Assembly (NCBI GenBank): GCA_024233835.1
Contig: JACKPC010000001.1
Coordinates: 62,001 to 126,000 of the forward strand
Direction of reading: 5' to 3'
Length of the DNA stretch: 64,000 nucleotides
DNA from: Leptospiraceae bacterium
GTDB taxonomy: Bacteria > Spirochaetota > Leptospiria > Leptospirales > Leptospiraceae
Below, piece by piece: positions 36,821 to 45,283 of this stretch (within the stretch, counting starts at the first letter, position 1; the number at the start of each line of letters is the position of its first letter). The notes below the pieces were generated by a model, which saw only the letters and a program-made list of their open reading frames with translations, was not told the origin of the DNA and searched no databases. Made by a program: the position numbers and the translations under genes.

Positions 36821-37612
36821 ATGAATAAAACCCTAAAATATATAATGTTTATAGGCTTATTTTTATCCATTTTTGGGATAGGCCTTATTGCCCTTAACAT
36901 ATTTCAATACCGGCAGTTTTCCTCGGAATGGGAAAAAGCAAAATTTGAGAGTACCGGAAAATCCTTCAATGAATTTATGTTCATGGGCCTTCCCTCCTCC
37001 CTCGAAGAATACCTGAAACATTCTATCAAAGAGGGAACACCCCTTGTAAATAGCCTGGCTCTCGAATTGGATGGAGAACTATTATTAAAAGAAAAAGACC
37101 TGAAATTTACTTCTGAAAATCTTTTATCTCCTTTTGAATATTTTATATCTAAGACCAAATTATCCGGGGGAATCAGTTACGAGCATTGGAAAAAAGGAAA
37201 AGGAGAGACGAATTTCAAGCTTTTCGGAGTTATCCCGATTTCCTCCCAGCAAAATGAAGAAGTAACAAGACATAATGCAATAAAATTTGCCCTTTTACTA
37301 CCTTTCATTCCCTCAGCATTTTTATTACAACAGGAAATGCAATGGAAAGAAGAAAATTCTAATATACTTCAAATTTCCTTTTTTTTAGGAGCCGAGAAAT
37401 TCAAGGCCCGATTTGAATTAAAAGAAAATGGTAGTTTAACAAGGTATACTCTATTAGATAGGGATATTACTTATGAGGTTATCTTTCTAAATGAAAAACA
37501 ATATTCCGGTTATACCCTTCCCTCAGAATTTCAAGTTTTTCAAACAAAAAGTAATTTAAAGAAAGAACAAATTTCCAGGGTTCGAGTAAAGAAAGCTCAA
37601 CCCATATTTTAG
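36821..37612 (+). CDS. Membrane-anchored DUF6544-like protein
   Basis: A 263-residue protein with one N-terminal membrane helix (residues about 7-28). The sequence LEEYLKHSIKEGTPLVNSLALEL, then FKLFGVIPIS and RHNAIKFALLLPFIPSAFLLQQEMQW, follows the order of conserved blocks I remember for DUF6544/DUF6920, a family of unknown function whose core resembles lipid- or ligand-binding periplasmic folds. The family name is from memory. It precedes the beta-lactamase-fold pseudoenzyme by nine bases and is likely co-transcribed with it. Confidence 0.5.
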   Translation: MNKTLKYIMFIGLFLSIFGIGLIALNIFQYRQFSSEWEKAKFESTGKSFNEFMFMGLPSSLEEYLKHSIKEGTPLVNSLALELDGELLLKEKDLKFTSENLLSPFEYFISKTKLSGGISYEHWKKGKGETNFKLFGVIPISSQQNEEVTRHNAIKFALLLPFIPSAFLLQQEMQWKEENSNILQISFFLGAEKFKARFELKENGSLTRYTLLDRDITYEVIFLNEKQYSGYTLPSEFQVFQTKSNLKKEQISRVRVKKAQPIF

Positions 37613-37621
37613 GAACACATA

Positions 37622-39547
37622 ATGAATTATCTATATTCTATTATTCTCATGGTTTTGTTTTTTCTTTTAGTTCCCCTAAAAGCCGCTCCAACGGAAGACT
37701 ACTTCAAGCCCGAGTATGTAAAAAACTTTTCCGATAGATTTTACAGAGAAAACTCGGCAAAAACTCCGGGGATGTTGATCCTGATAAGTAAAAAGGGGAA
37801 ACTTTTACACAGGGGCACCTACGGATTTTCTAAATTAGCACCGGAAACCACTTTTCTTCCCGAAAAAACTTCCCTGCCTCTCGGAAGTATATCTGAATTT
37901 TTACTGAGTCTTTCTCTTTTAAAATTACAGGCAGAAGGTAAATTTGACTTAAACGAAGATATTAATAAGTATCTAAAATCTTTCCGAATTAAACTGCCTT
38001 TTAATACATACCTGACAGGACGACATTTTCTTAACCATGCAGATGGACTTGTAGATGTAGAGCATGGCTTTTATTCTTTTCAACAGGAAAAAAAGACTCC
38101 TATTCCTTTGAATAATCTGGCTACCGATAGGTATGCAGAACCGGGTAATTTTTCCAGTCATTCCTTTCTCTCCTATTCGGTCCTAACAAAACTTCTGGAA
38201 GATATAAGCGGAATGAAAGCAGAAGAGTATATACAAAAAAATTTATTTAATATATTAGAAATAAAAGATGTATTTTCAGAACCGGACTTTCAAATGAAAG
38301 ATCCGGTTTCCTTTTATTACAGTCAGGATAGAGATTGGAAGCTATTTCCCCAACTTTTTTTGATTCAAAGTCCGAGGCTTAACTTTTATATCGGGCTTGA
38401 AGGAATAGAAAAACTTTTACAGTACTTTAGCGAAAGACCGAAAGACAAGATAAAAGAATTTGATTGGAACTTTATTTTTCGCAAGCAATATAGTTTTGTA
38501 TCGGATACTGAAGGTATGAGTTACGGGCTTTATGAAAACTATCAAAATGGGAAAATTATTTTTTATAAAGATGCCCTCCTGCCTTCCGGAGAAGCGAGGC
38601 TCTGCATTTTTTCTGATGAAGATATCTCGATATTTTTCTTCTCAAATGCAAAAAGTTCCTTTTTACGACAAAAGTTTATTACTTCCTTCTTAAAGACTTT
38701 TTTTCCCTCTAACAAAATTTCTCAAAAACCGGAAAGTAATCTCGAAGAAAAAAAGAGGATGAAAGATTATAGTGGTTATTTTGTACCCCATAAATTTTCG
38801 GGTAAAACCATAAGTCGAGTTACTGCACTCTTATATGCGTTTGAAGTAAAACTTGACGAAGAAGCCTATCTTCATTATAAACCTCTTTTCCCGGGTCTGA
38901 ATCCCAACCTACAGGAGGAATTAAAATTCAAAGAAACAGAACCTCTTTTTTTTAAAGAAGAGCAATATGGGATACATTCCGTATTTCGGGTCGATAATTA
39001 CGGGGAAGTCAGCCATGTTTATAATGCTTTCAGTAACCATAACTTATACAGAAAACTCAAATGGTATGAAAACCCGAAAGTTTTCTTTTATACCTATGCG
39101 TTTCTTTTGCTCTATTTCTGTTTGATTTTTAGTTTTTTAGTTTCTTCTTATATACTATATCTATTTAAATTCCCTGTTGCCAGGGAAACTCTCGATAAAG
39201 AAAGTCGATTGGTACGGGTTTTGCGAAAACTTATCACTACTCATAGCCTGCTACAGGGTTTTTTCTTTTTAGCTTCTGCTTATATCCTGGTATTCAGGGG
39301 AGGATTATGGTCGGATGCCCGCTTTCCGGGGCTTTACCTCGGTTTTCAGGATTATGAAAAACTTATCTTTTACACACCTGTTTTAAGTCTCGGAGTCCTA
39401 TGTATCATCCTTTACAGTTCTCTCAGGGCTTTTGCTGAACACAAACTCAGCTTTCACAGGAAATGGAAATATGGCATCTATATCATACTTTCCTTATTTA
39501 CTTCCTTATTCTTAAACCACTGGAACCTGCATGGTTTTAATTTTTAA
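37622..39547 (+). CDS. Serine-beta-lactamase-fold pseudoenzyme with C-terminal membrane domain
   Basis: A 641-residue protein: signal peptide, a beta-lactamase/class C penicillin-binding-like domain (residues about 30-370), a linker with a lipocalin-like or DUF-type beta region, and four C-terminal membrane helices (about 488-635). The fold markers are clear (LISKKGKLLHRGTYGFSKL, KLQAEGKFDLNEDINKYL, HFLNHADGL), but the catalytic SxxK reads S89-I-S-E92, so the lysine is a glutamate, and the YxN motif reads SSHS. It therefore probably cannot acylate and may bind a peptide or wall ligand instead. AGGA sits seven bases before the ATG. It may form a two-gene unit with the upstream DUF6544-like gene. 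Confidence 0.7.
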   Translation: MNYLYSIILMVLFFLLVPLKAAPTEDYFKPEYVKNFSDRFYRENSAKTPGMLILISKKGKLLHRGTYGFSKLAPETTFLPEKTSLPLGSISEFLLSLSLLKLQAEGKFDLNEDINKYLKSFRIKLPFNTYLTGRHFLNHADGLVDVEHGFYSFQQEKKTPIPLNNLATDRYAEPGNFSSHSFLSYSVLTKLLEDISGMKAEEYIQKNLFNILEIKDVFSEPDFQMKDPVSFYYSQDRDWKLFPQLFLIQSPRLNFYIGLEGIEKLLQYFSERPKDKIKEFDWNFIFRKQYSFVSDTEGMSYGLYENYQNGKIIFYKDALLPSGEARLCIFSDEDISIFFFSNAKSSFLRQKFITSFLKTFFPSNKISQKPESNLEEKKRMKDYSGYFVPHKFSGKTISRVTALLYAFEVKLDEEAYLHYKPLFPGLNPNLQEELKFKETEPLFFKEEQYGIHSVFRVDNYGEVSHVYNAFSNHNLYRKLKWYENPKVFFYTYAFLLLYFCLIFSFLVSSYILYLFKFPVARETLDKESRLVRVLRKLITTHSLLQGFFFLASAYILVFRGGLWSDARFPGLYLGFQDYEKLIFYTPVLSLGVLCIILYSSLRAFAEHKLSFHRKWKYGIYIILSLFTSLFLNHWNLHGFNF

Positions 39548-39570
39548 CTTATATTAAAACTACATATGTT

Positions 39571-39753
39571 CAGTTGCAACCTGTGTATTCCGTTTCCTTT
39601 CTTAACTTTAACCTGCTGCAAATAGACAATTTTCATTCGACTTTCCAGCTATTGAAAAAAGAGAATCCGGAAATAGCCTTGACGAAAGATCTGGAAATCC
39701 ATATAATAGAACTACCCAAATTTCTGAAACAAAAGCTTAAGCAAGCAAATTGA
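39571..39753 (+). pseudogene. C-terminal fragment of an Rpn/PDDEXK-family transposase-like nuclease
   Basis: An open stretch of about 60 codons without its own good start reads QLQPVYSVSFLNF, then NFHSTFQLL and LTKDLEIHIIELPKF, ending in TGA at 39751. This is the order of blocks found in the middle of Rpn-family recombination-promoting nucleases (PF12784 type: VYSISFLNF, FHHSFRL, LEIHFIELPKF). The N-terminal nuclease core and the C-terminus are missing, so it is a remnant. It fills the gap between the beta-lactamase-fold gene and the repeat-protein gene. Confidence 0.6.
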
Positions 39754-39765
39754 AGGATATATAAT

Positions 39766-40497
39766 TTGATACTAAATATTTTTAAAGAAGATTACATAAA
39801 CTTAATATTCTTACTCATTTTTTTATTCTTCTTTTTTCTTGTCCTATGGATAGCAAAGCATAAAAAATGGTCTGTAGCCCAAATCGATATAGGTTCCGCA
39901 ATACAGATGTTTTTATTACCGGGAAAGTTCGATATATTTGTCGCTTCCCAGGTATATAAATTCGAAGATGAAATAGAACTCCAATCTTTTCTTTTCAATG
40001 AGATCAAAGAAAATCCTAAAAGTGAATACTGGAGATATGTACTGGCCGAAGCTTATGTAAGAATGCAAAATCTACCCAAGGCAAAGGAAGTGCTATCCTA
40101 TTTATTCAAGACTTCTATCAAATCCCCTACTATACAAAAAGAAGCCCGGGTTTTAGATACCTGCACACGGGCTCTGTCGGGGGAGAGTCCGAAATCGAGT
40201 CAAGAAAATTTGGTTCAGATATATATGTGGCCAAAAATCTGTATTTATATTTGCGGAACAATTGTTCTGATAGATGAAAAAGAAGAAGCTATAAAAAAAG
40301 TTCAGGCTACTTTTATGCAGAGTTCGTCTAATCCGTATTATGCATTTGCTCTAACTGAAATTTATATAAGGCTTTGCGATACAGACAATGCAAGGAAAAT
40401 GTTAGATAAACTAAAAGAAATGAACCTTGATGGATGGCTGAAAGAGGAAATACGTATTTTAGAAAAAGAAATATACTATACAAAAAAAATTATCTAA
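39766..40497 (+). CDS. Membrane-anchored TPR-like protein
   Basis: A 243-residue protein with an N-terminal membrane helix (residues about 10-27) followed by helical repeats of TPR type (SEYWRYVLAEAYVRMQNLPKAKEVL and NPYYAFALTEIYIRLCDTDNARKML). It probably acts as a scaffold facing the cytoplasm. The start is TTG at 39766, supported by AAGGA eight bases upstream; part of that ribosome site is within the end of the transposase remnant. No partner is evident; the small GlsB-like gene follows 27 bases later. Confidence 0.6.
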   Translation: MILNIFKEDYINLIFLLIFLFFFFLVLWIAKHKKWSVAQIDIGSAIQMFLLPGKFDIFVASQVYKFEDEIELQSFLFNEIKENPKSEYWRYVLAEAYVRMQNLPKAKEVLSYLFKTSIKSPTIQKEARVLDTCTRALSGESPKSSQENLVQIYMWPKICIYICGTIVLIDEKEEAIKKVQATFMQSSSNPYYAFALTEIYIRLCDTDNARKMLDKLKEMNLDGWLKEEIRILEKEIYYTKKII

Positions 40498-40524
40498 ATA
40501 AACTATGCTTCAGGAGTTATAAAA

Positions 40525-40767
40525 ATGGGTTCAATTATATTTTTTCTAATTATTGGTGCTATCGCAGGATGGCTTGCCGGACTTCTAATGAAAGGAGAAG
40601 GTTACGGAGCAATAGGTAATATTCTTCTTGGCATCGTAGGAGCTATCATCGGCGGTTACTTATTTAAATTGGTGGGTATTCGGGTCGGAGGATTTTTTGG
40701 TTCTTTAATTTCTGCAACTTTAGGCGCAGTAATTATATTATATGGTGCTAAAATACTAAAAAAATAA
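40525..40767 (+). CDS. GlsB/YeaQ/YmgE-family stress-response membrane protein
   Basis: An 80-residue, Gly-rich protein with three membrane helices: GAIAGWLAGLLMKGEGYGAIGNILLGIVGAIIGG is the hallmark of the transglycosylase-associated (YeaQ/YmgE) family, small inner-membrane proteins often induced by stress. The enzymatic name transglycosylase-associated is historical and not evidence of activity. CAGGAG stands before the ATG at a good distance. Confidence 0.85.
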   Translation: MGSIIFFLIIGAIAGWLAGLLMKGEGYGAIGNILLGIVGAIIGGYLFKLVGIRVGGFFGSLISATLGAVIILYGAKILKK

Positions 40768-41102
40768 TATGGTACTAATCAAAAGACATTTAAGTTGAAG
40801 CTTGATCTGTTTACTTTTTGTTTCCAATTTTTTACAGGCAAGTCCTCATAAAAAAGGAGGTACTGAGAATAAATTATTATACCGCGGTAAACTACTTTGA
40901 TATACCTTACCCGAAAGACTTTACAGCCATTCCCGATAAACCCGTATCCGGTTCCGGAAAGCAAGGGGCTGTTTAAAAAGTCGCTTCGAACTCCATCGGG
41001 GCTTCGATAATGCCATCGGGCCCTGAGCACTAAAGCGAGCACTTTTTAGATAGCCTCCCACGATTAAAGAAATTACACTTTTAAAACCAAAAAAAAGGTT
41101 TT
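40768..41102. repeat. 335-base gene-free gap with small direct and inverted repeats
   Basis: No convincing gene is seen. At 40975-40986 AAAAAGTCGCTT is mirrored at 41033-41047 by AAGCGAGCACTTTTT (a three-base insertion apart), forming an imperfect hairpin whose interior has two copies of TTCGA-n-CCATCGGG (40985-41000 and 41003-41020). This stretch is GC-richer than its surroundings. An ideal ribosome site AAGGAGGT at 40854-40861 is not followed by ATG, GTG or TTG at a usable distance. The segment may be a decayed mobile element or palindromic repeat. Confidence 0.4.
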
Positions 41103-41156
41103 ATGATTGTCATAAAATTCTTAGGAATTATTATTTTTTCTATTATAAAGGAACTT

Positions 41157-43169
41157 ATGCTCAGAAAAAGACCTGTAGAAAATGGATTCACTCTTTCCCG
41201 CTGGACAATTCAGGTAAAACTAATTGGCATTACCTCTTTAATTCTTCTCTTTTTCATCAGCGGTATTATCATTCTTACAACCTATTTTTTTAAAAATGAT
41301 AGTGAAGTCAGAATAAAGGAAAATAGTCTTAAAGTTGCACAACTTATAGGCCATAAAGTTCGATCCGATTTTAACTCGATTGTTGAAAAATCTATGATAC
41401 TCGCCAATGCCATGGCTTTTGAAAAAATAACAGAAGAGAAAAAAGAAGAACTCCAGAAGCTTTTTTTCCGGAATGATAAAAACTTTGTTTATCTCGGGGT
41501 TTTTAAAGAACAGGGTCGATATTTAAAATCTATAAGAAATACTTATAATCTTGATTACATACTTGAAAATCGACTCGAAGAAAGTGATTTAGAAAGGCTT
41601 GTCTATTTACATGCGAATGTTCTCCAAAAAGCATTTAATGGTGAAGTTGTTCTTCATAATGTGAGCCAGGGTTTTCCCTTTCCGATTATTGCTATCAGTG
41701 TTCCTTATCTTGATATGGAAGGAGAAAAGTCCATTCTCATTTCTCTATTACGGGTGGAAAAAATATTAAATGTGTTTGATAGCTCAAGTCATATAAAAGC
41801 CTTCATGGTGAATTCCTCCGGCATTGCCATTACACACCCCGACGCAAACCTGGTTCTTTCTTCCAGTAACTTATCCGATACTCCCCTTGTAGAAAGGTTC
41901 TTAAACAATAAAGCCGGTAACGGCCAGATGCGATATAAAGATAAGAGAACCGGAGAATACTATCTCGGCTCTTACGCTAAAGTCGCCTTTGCTGATGCGG
42001 GTGTAATGACTTATATTCCGGAGAATATAGCTTTAGAAGAGGTCTATAATATACAGAAGAGAAATTTGTATATTCTTGCCATCGCTCTTTGCTCGGCTAT
42101 TCTGATTGTTTTATATTTCGCCAAATCTATCACAGGGCCGGTACTTAGTCTCGTTGATGCCAGCCGTTCTATAGAAAAAGGTGTTTTTAAGCTTGATATC
42201 AAACCCCAGACTCGGGATGAAATCGGCCTTCTTACCAACTCCTTTTTAACAATGGGATTGGGCTTAGAAGAAAGAGAAAAGGTGAAAAGCATATTGGGCA
42301 GCATGATAGATCCGGTTGTGGTTAAAGAAGCCATGAAAGATCTGGCTACCCTCAAAAGGGGGAATGAAAAAATCATTACTGCCTTTTTTTCTGATGTTGC
42401 CAGCTTTTCTACTATCAGTGAAAAATTAACTTCCGCCGAATTGGCTTCCCTTCTAAATGAATATCTTTCGGCTATGACGATTATTCTAAAAGAACATGAA
42501 GGAGTTTTGGATAAGTACATAGGGGATGCAATAGTTGGAATTTTTAATGCTCCGGTAGAGATAGAATCTCATTCTTTGAAAGCGGCAAGGGCTTCTGTTC
42601 GGATGATGGAAAAACTCAAAGAACTTCGGACTTACTGGTCTTCCAAAAACCTTTATTGCCGAGAAGCACAACTAATGGATATTCGAATAGGCTTAAATAC
42701 CGGTACGGCAAAAGTAGGGTTTATGGGTACGGACGCTCTTGCTTCTTATACTATGATGGGAGACACGGTAAACCTGGCAGCCAGATTAGAAGCGGCTGCG
42801 AAAGACTATGGAGTGAATATTTTGATTAGTGAGGCTATGCAAAGAAAAGTTGATGAGGTGATGCATTGCCGTCATTTAGACCTGGTTCGAGTAAAAGGTA
42901 AAAATGAACCTGTGAAAGTATATGAGTTAATTGGCGAAAAAGCAAACCTGGAATCTTCTCTTATTGAATCGGTTCAACTATATGAAGAAGGAATTCGCTA
43001 TTATCTTATGAGAAACTGGAAGGTAGCTATTCAGAAATTCTCTGAGTCTGAAAAAGTGAAAGGAAAGACCGATAAAGCCGTAAAACTATTACTTGAACGC
43101 TGTGAAGAATATACGAAGAATCCTCCTCCTGAGGATTGGGATGGAGTGTTTACAAGGACACATAAGTAG
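41157..43169 (+). CDS. Membrane class III adenylate/guanylate cyclase with periplasmic sensor
   Basis: A receptor cyclase of about 670 residues: membrane helix, periplasmic Cache-like sensor (about 230 residues), second helix, HAMP domain (RSIEKGVFKLDIKPQTRDEIG) and catalytic class III domain. Both metal-binding aspartates are present (FFSDVASFS and DKYIGDAIVGIFNAP), with the Asn-Arg transition-state pair in MGDTVNLAARLEA. It should make cAMP from ATP; GTP use cannot be excluded. I use the ATG at 41157, preceded by AAAGGA; the frame also has an ATG at 41103 that adds a hydrophobic 18-residue lead with a weaker site. It is followed after one base by the FecR gene. Confidence 0.85.
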   Translation: MLRKRPVENGFTLSRWTIQVKLIGITSLILLFFISGIIILTTYFFKNDSEVRIKENSLKVAQLIGHKVRSDFNSIVEKSMILANAMAFEKITEEKKEELQKLFFRNDKNFVYLGVFKEQGRYLKSIRNTYNLDYILENRLEESDLERLVYLHANVLQKAFNGEVVLHNVSQGFPFPIIAISVPYLDMEGEKSILISLLRVEKILNVFDSSSHIKAFMVNSSGIAITHPDANLVLSSSNLSDTPLVERFLNNKAGNGQMRYKDKRTGEYYLGSYAKVAFADAGVMTYIPENIALEEVYNIQKRNLYILAIALCSAILIVLYFAKSITGPVLSLVDASRSIEKGVFKLDIKPQTRDEIGLLTNSFLTMGLGLEEREKVKSILGSMIDPVVVKEAMKDLATLKRGNEKIITAFFSDVASFSTISEKLTSAELASLLNEYLSAMTIILKEHEGVLDKYIGDAIVGIFNAPVEIESHSLKAARASVRMMEKLKELRTYWSSKNLYCREAQLMDIRIGLNTGTAKVGFMGTDALASYTMMGDTVNLAARLEAAAKDYGVNILISEAMQRKVDEVMHCRHLDLVRVKGKNEPVKVYELIGEKANLESSLIESVQLYEEGIRYYLMRNWKVAIQKFSESEKVKGKTDKAVKLLLERCEEYTKNPPPEDWDGVFTRTHK

Positions 43170-43170
43170 T

Positions 43171-45276
43171 ATGAATTTCTTGAGAAATAAAACTCAACTG
43201 GCAACAATAGTTTTGCTATTCCTAATATTCATTTTTTCATTCCTTCTTTATCGAGATCTAACGCAAAAAAGAAGAGGAGGGAATGAAAAAGTAATCGGAT
43301 ATATTCTGGAAAAAGAGAATTATATATATAGAAAATATAGTTCAGATGTTATTTGGGGTAAGGTAAGAAAGAAAGATATAATCAAAAATAAAGACACGAT
43401 TCGTTCTTTAGAAGGTTCGAATGCCGAGATCCATCTGTACGATGGAACGGTACTCAGATTGGAAGAAAACAGCATGATTTATCTCGATTTTTCGGAAAAT
43501 AATATCAATATCGACTTTAGAGCCGGAGGCTTAAAAATTAAGCGTTTTGGAGAGAAAGCATCTACAACCAAACTAAAAGTAAATACAAAAAACAATGTTA
43601 CCGGAGTAGCCAAAGATACCGAAGTTAGTCTTTTTATGAAAGGCAGAGAAGAGTTAAACCTGAGGGTACAAAAAGGAAAAGCTAATTTTGAAACAAATGG
43701 AAAAGTAAAAGAAGTTTTAGAGGAGGAAAGTATTTTAGCAAAAGGGAATAGAGTTGAAAAAACTCTTACTTCTATCCGCCTCTCAGAACCTGCCGAAGGA
43801 ATTTATTATATACCAAAGCCGCAAAAAATTCAGTTTAGTTGGACAAAAAAAGGAATCAAGGGAAAGGTAATATTCGAAATATCTAAAGATTATTATTTTA
43901 AAAGACCTGTCAAAAGAGCTGAGCTGGAAAAAGATGATACCAGTCTTGTCCTTCCGGGAGGCGTATATTACTGGAGAGTAAGAGGTTCTGATGAAAAAAG
44001 AAAAATGCAGTATTCTGAAATTCGTAAATTATCCCTTCAAGGTTTACAAACTCTTGCTTTTTTCTCACCTCGTGAGGGTGAAAATTTTTCTTATGTGGAA
44101 GAACTTCCGCGCATAAGCCTTTCCTGGGAAAAAGTATCTTATCCTTCAAGCTATAAATTGGAAATTTTTTCAGATCCAAATCTAAGTAAACAGGTATATT
44201 CAGAAGATCTTATTTCTACCCGCTTCCGACTGAAACCTCTATCAGAAGGTACATACTACGCCAGGCTGACAACAAAACCGGGTGCTCGGGAAATAAAACC
44301 ACAGGTCTCGGATATACGAACCTTTCATATCATTAAAAGTGGAGAATTAACTGCACCAAAAGTAATGAAAGGAACGAGAAGTTATACTTTTTCAAAAGCC
44401 AGCTTAAATTCGGGTAAAACTTTACTGAATTGGTCTTCCGATGTGAGCTATAAAGAATTTGAAGTAGAAATCTCGAAAGAAAGCGATTTCAAGCAAAAGC
44501 TATTGCATAGAAAGGTGGAAGGTAATTTTGTAAAAATACCTCCCGAATTGCCGGAAGGACAGTATTACTGGAGGGTTAGAGGCATTCAAAATTCGGGTAA
44601 GACCTCTGATTATTCAAATGCAAGGCTACAAATCAATAGTAAGGAAAAGATTCGAATTATAAAACCCGATAAAAATGCAAGTTTTGTAAGCGGAAGTTAC
44701 AAGGCAATCTTATTTATCTGGACAAAGGCCAGCATTACAGGTGAATACATTTTAGAAATATCAAAAGATAAATTTAGTACAATTTACAAATCTGAAAGAA
44801 CTATTAATAATCAACTAAGCCTTTCTGATTTACCGGAAGGAGAATATTCTTACAGAGTTCGATTCATCAGGAACAAAGAAGAACTCGCCGAAACTTCTGT
44901 TCGAAAACTTTTAATTTTAGGTAAAAATGTGGCTCCGCTCTTAAAATACCCGCTAAAAGATCAGATCGTTAATATGACAGCAAAAGACTTTCTTGAGTTT
45001 CGCTGGGAAGGTAAGGCTTCCGTAAAAGAATATCGCTTCCGTTTATTCGAAGCGGGTAAGGGAAAAGCAATTGTAGATACTTTTATAAAGAAAAATAAGT
45101 ATATCATAAGAAATCTACGATTATTGAATGAAACAAGTTATCACTGGGAAGTTCAAAGTCTATTCGGAAAAGATAGAGGAGAAAGTTTATTTTCCAAAGG
45201 TTATTTTTCTATAACTTTAGATAATCCGGACAGTGTTCCGCAAATTATAACTCCTGATGAACAGATAATAAAGTGA
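43171..45276 (+). CDS. FecR-domain protein with five FN3-like repeats
   Basis: A 701-residue protein. I place the start at the ATG at 43171, one base after the cyclase stop, since residues before it would overlap the cyclase and lack a signal. One N-terminal helix anchors it; a FecR domain follows (DTIRSLEGSNAEIHLYDGTVLRLEENS to LNLRVQKGKANFE), then five repeats of about 95 residues, each with a W near its start, an E-I-S-K/D-type strand and a YYWRVRG or related motif (residues about 225, 320, 420, 520 and 620 onward). These look like fibronectin type III folds. The protein is periplasmic; no anti-sigma domain is seen, so the FecR domain probably senses or scaffolds rather than regulating a sigma factor directly. 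Confidence 0.8.
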   Translation: MNFLRNKTQLATIVLLFLIFIFSFLLYRDLTQKRRGGNEKVIGYILEKENYIYRKYSSDVIWGKVRKKDIIKNKDTIRSLEGSNAEIHLYDGTVLRLEENSMIYLDFSENNINIDFRAGGLKIKRFGEKASTTKLKVNTKNNVTGVAKDTEVSLFMKGREELNLRVQKGKANFETNGKVKEVLEEESILAKGNRVEKTLTSIRLSEPAEGIYYIPKPQKIQFSWTKKGIKGKVIFEISKDYYFKRPVKRAELEKDDTSLVLPGGVYYWRVRGSDEKRKMQYSEIRKLSLQGLQTLAFFSPREGENFSYVEELPRISLSWEKVSYPSSYKLEIFSDPNLSKQVYSEDLISTRFRLKPLSEGTYYARLTTKPGAREIKPQVSDIRTFHIIKSGELTAPKVMKGTRSYTFSKASLNSGKTLLNWSSDVSYKEFEVEISKESDFKQKLLHRKVEGNFVKIPPELPEGQYYWRVRGIQNSGKTSDYSNARLQINSKEKIRIIKPDKNASFVSGSYKAILFIWTKASITGEYILEISKDKFSTIYKSERTINNQLSLSDLPEGEYSYRVRFIRNKEELAETSVRKLLILGKNVAPLLKYPLKDQIVNMTAKDFLEFRWEGKASVKEYRFRLFEAGKGKAIVDTFIKKNKYIIRNLRLLNETSYHWEVQSLFGKDRGESLFSKGYFSITLDNPDSVPQIITPDEQIIK

Positions 45277-45283
45277 GAAAAAA

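Noticed and set aside
40854..40861. Ideal AAGGAGGT ribosome site
   Set aside because: No ATG, GTG or TTG follows at 4-12 bases; the frame from CTG at 40863 ends after about 38 codons with no recognisable product.
40779..41042. Minus-strand 87-codon frame in the gap before the cyclase
   Set aside because: No ribosome site, no family resemblance, and it crosses the inverted-repeat segment; treated as chance.
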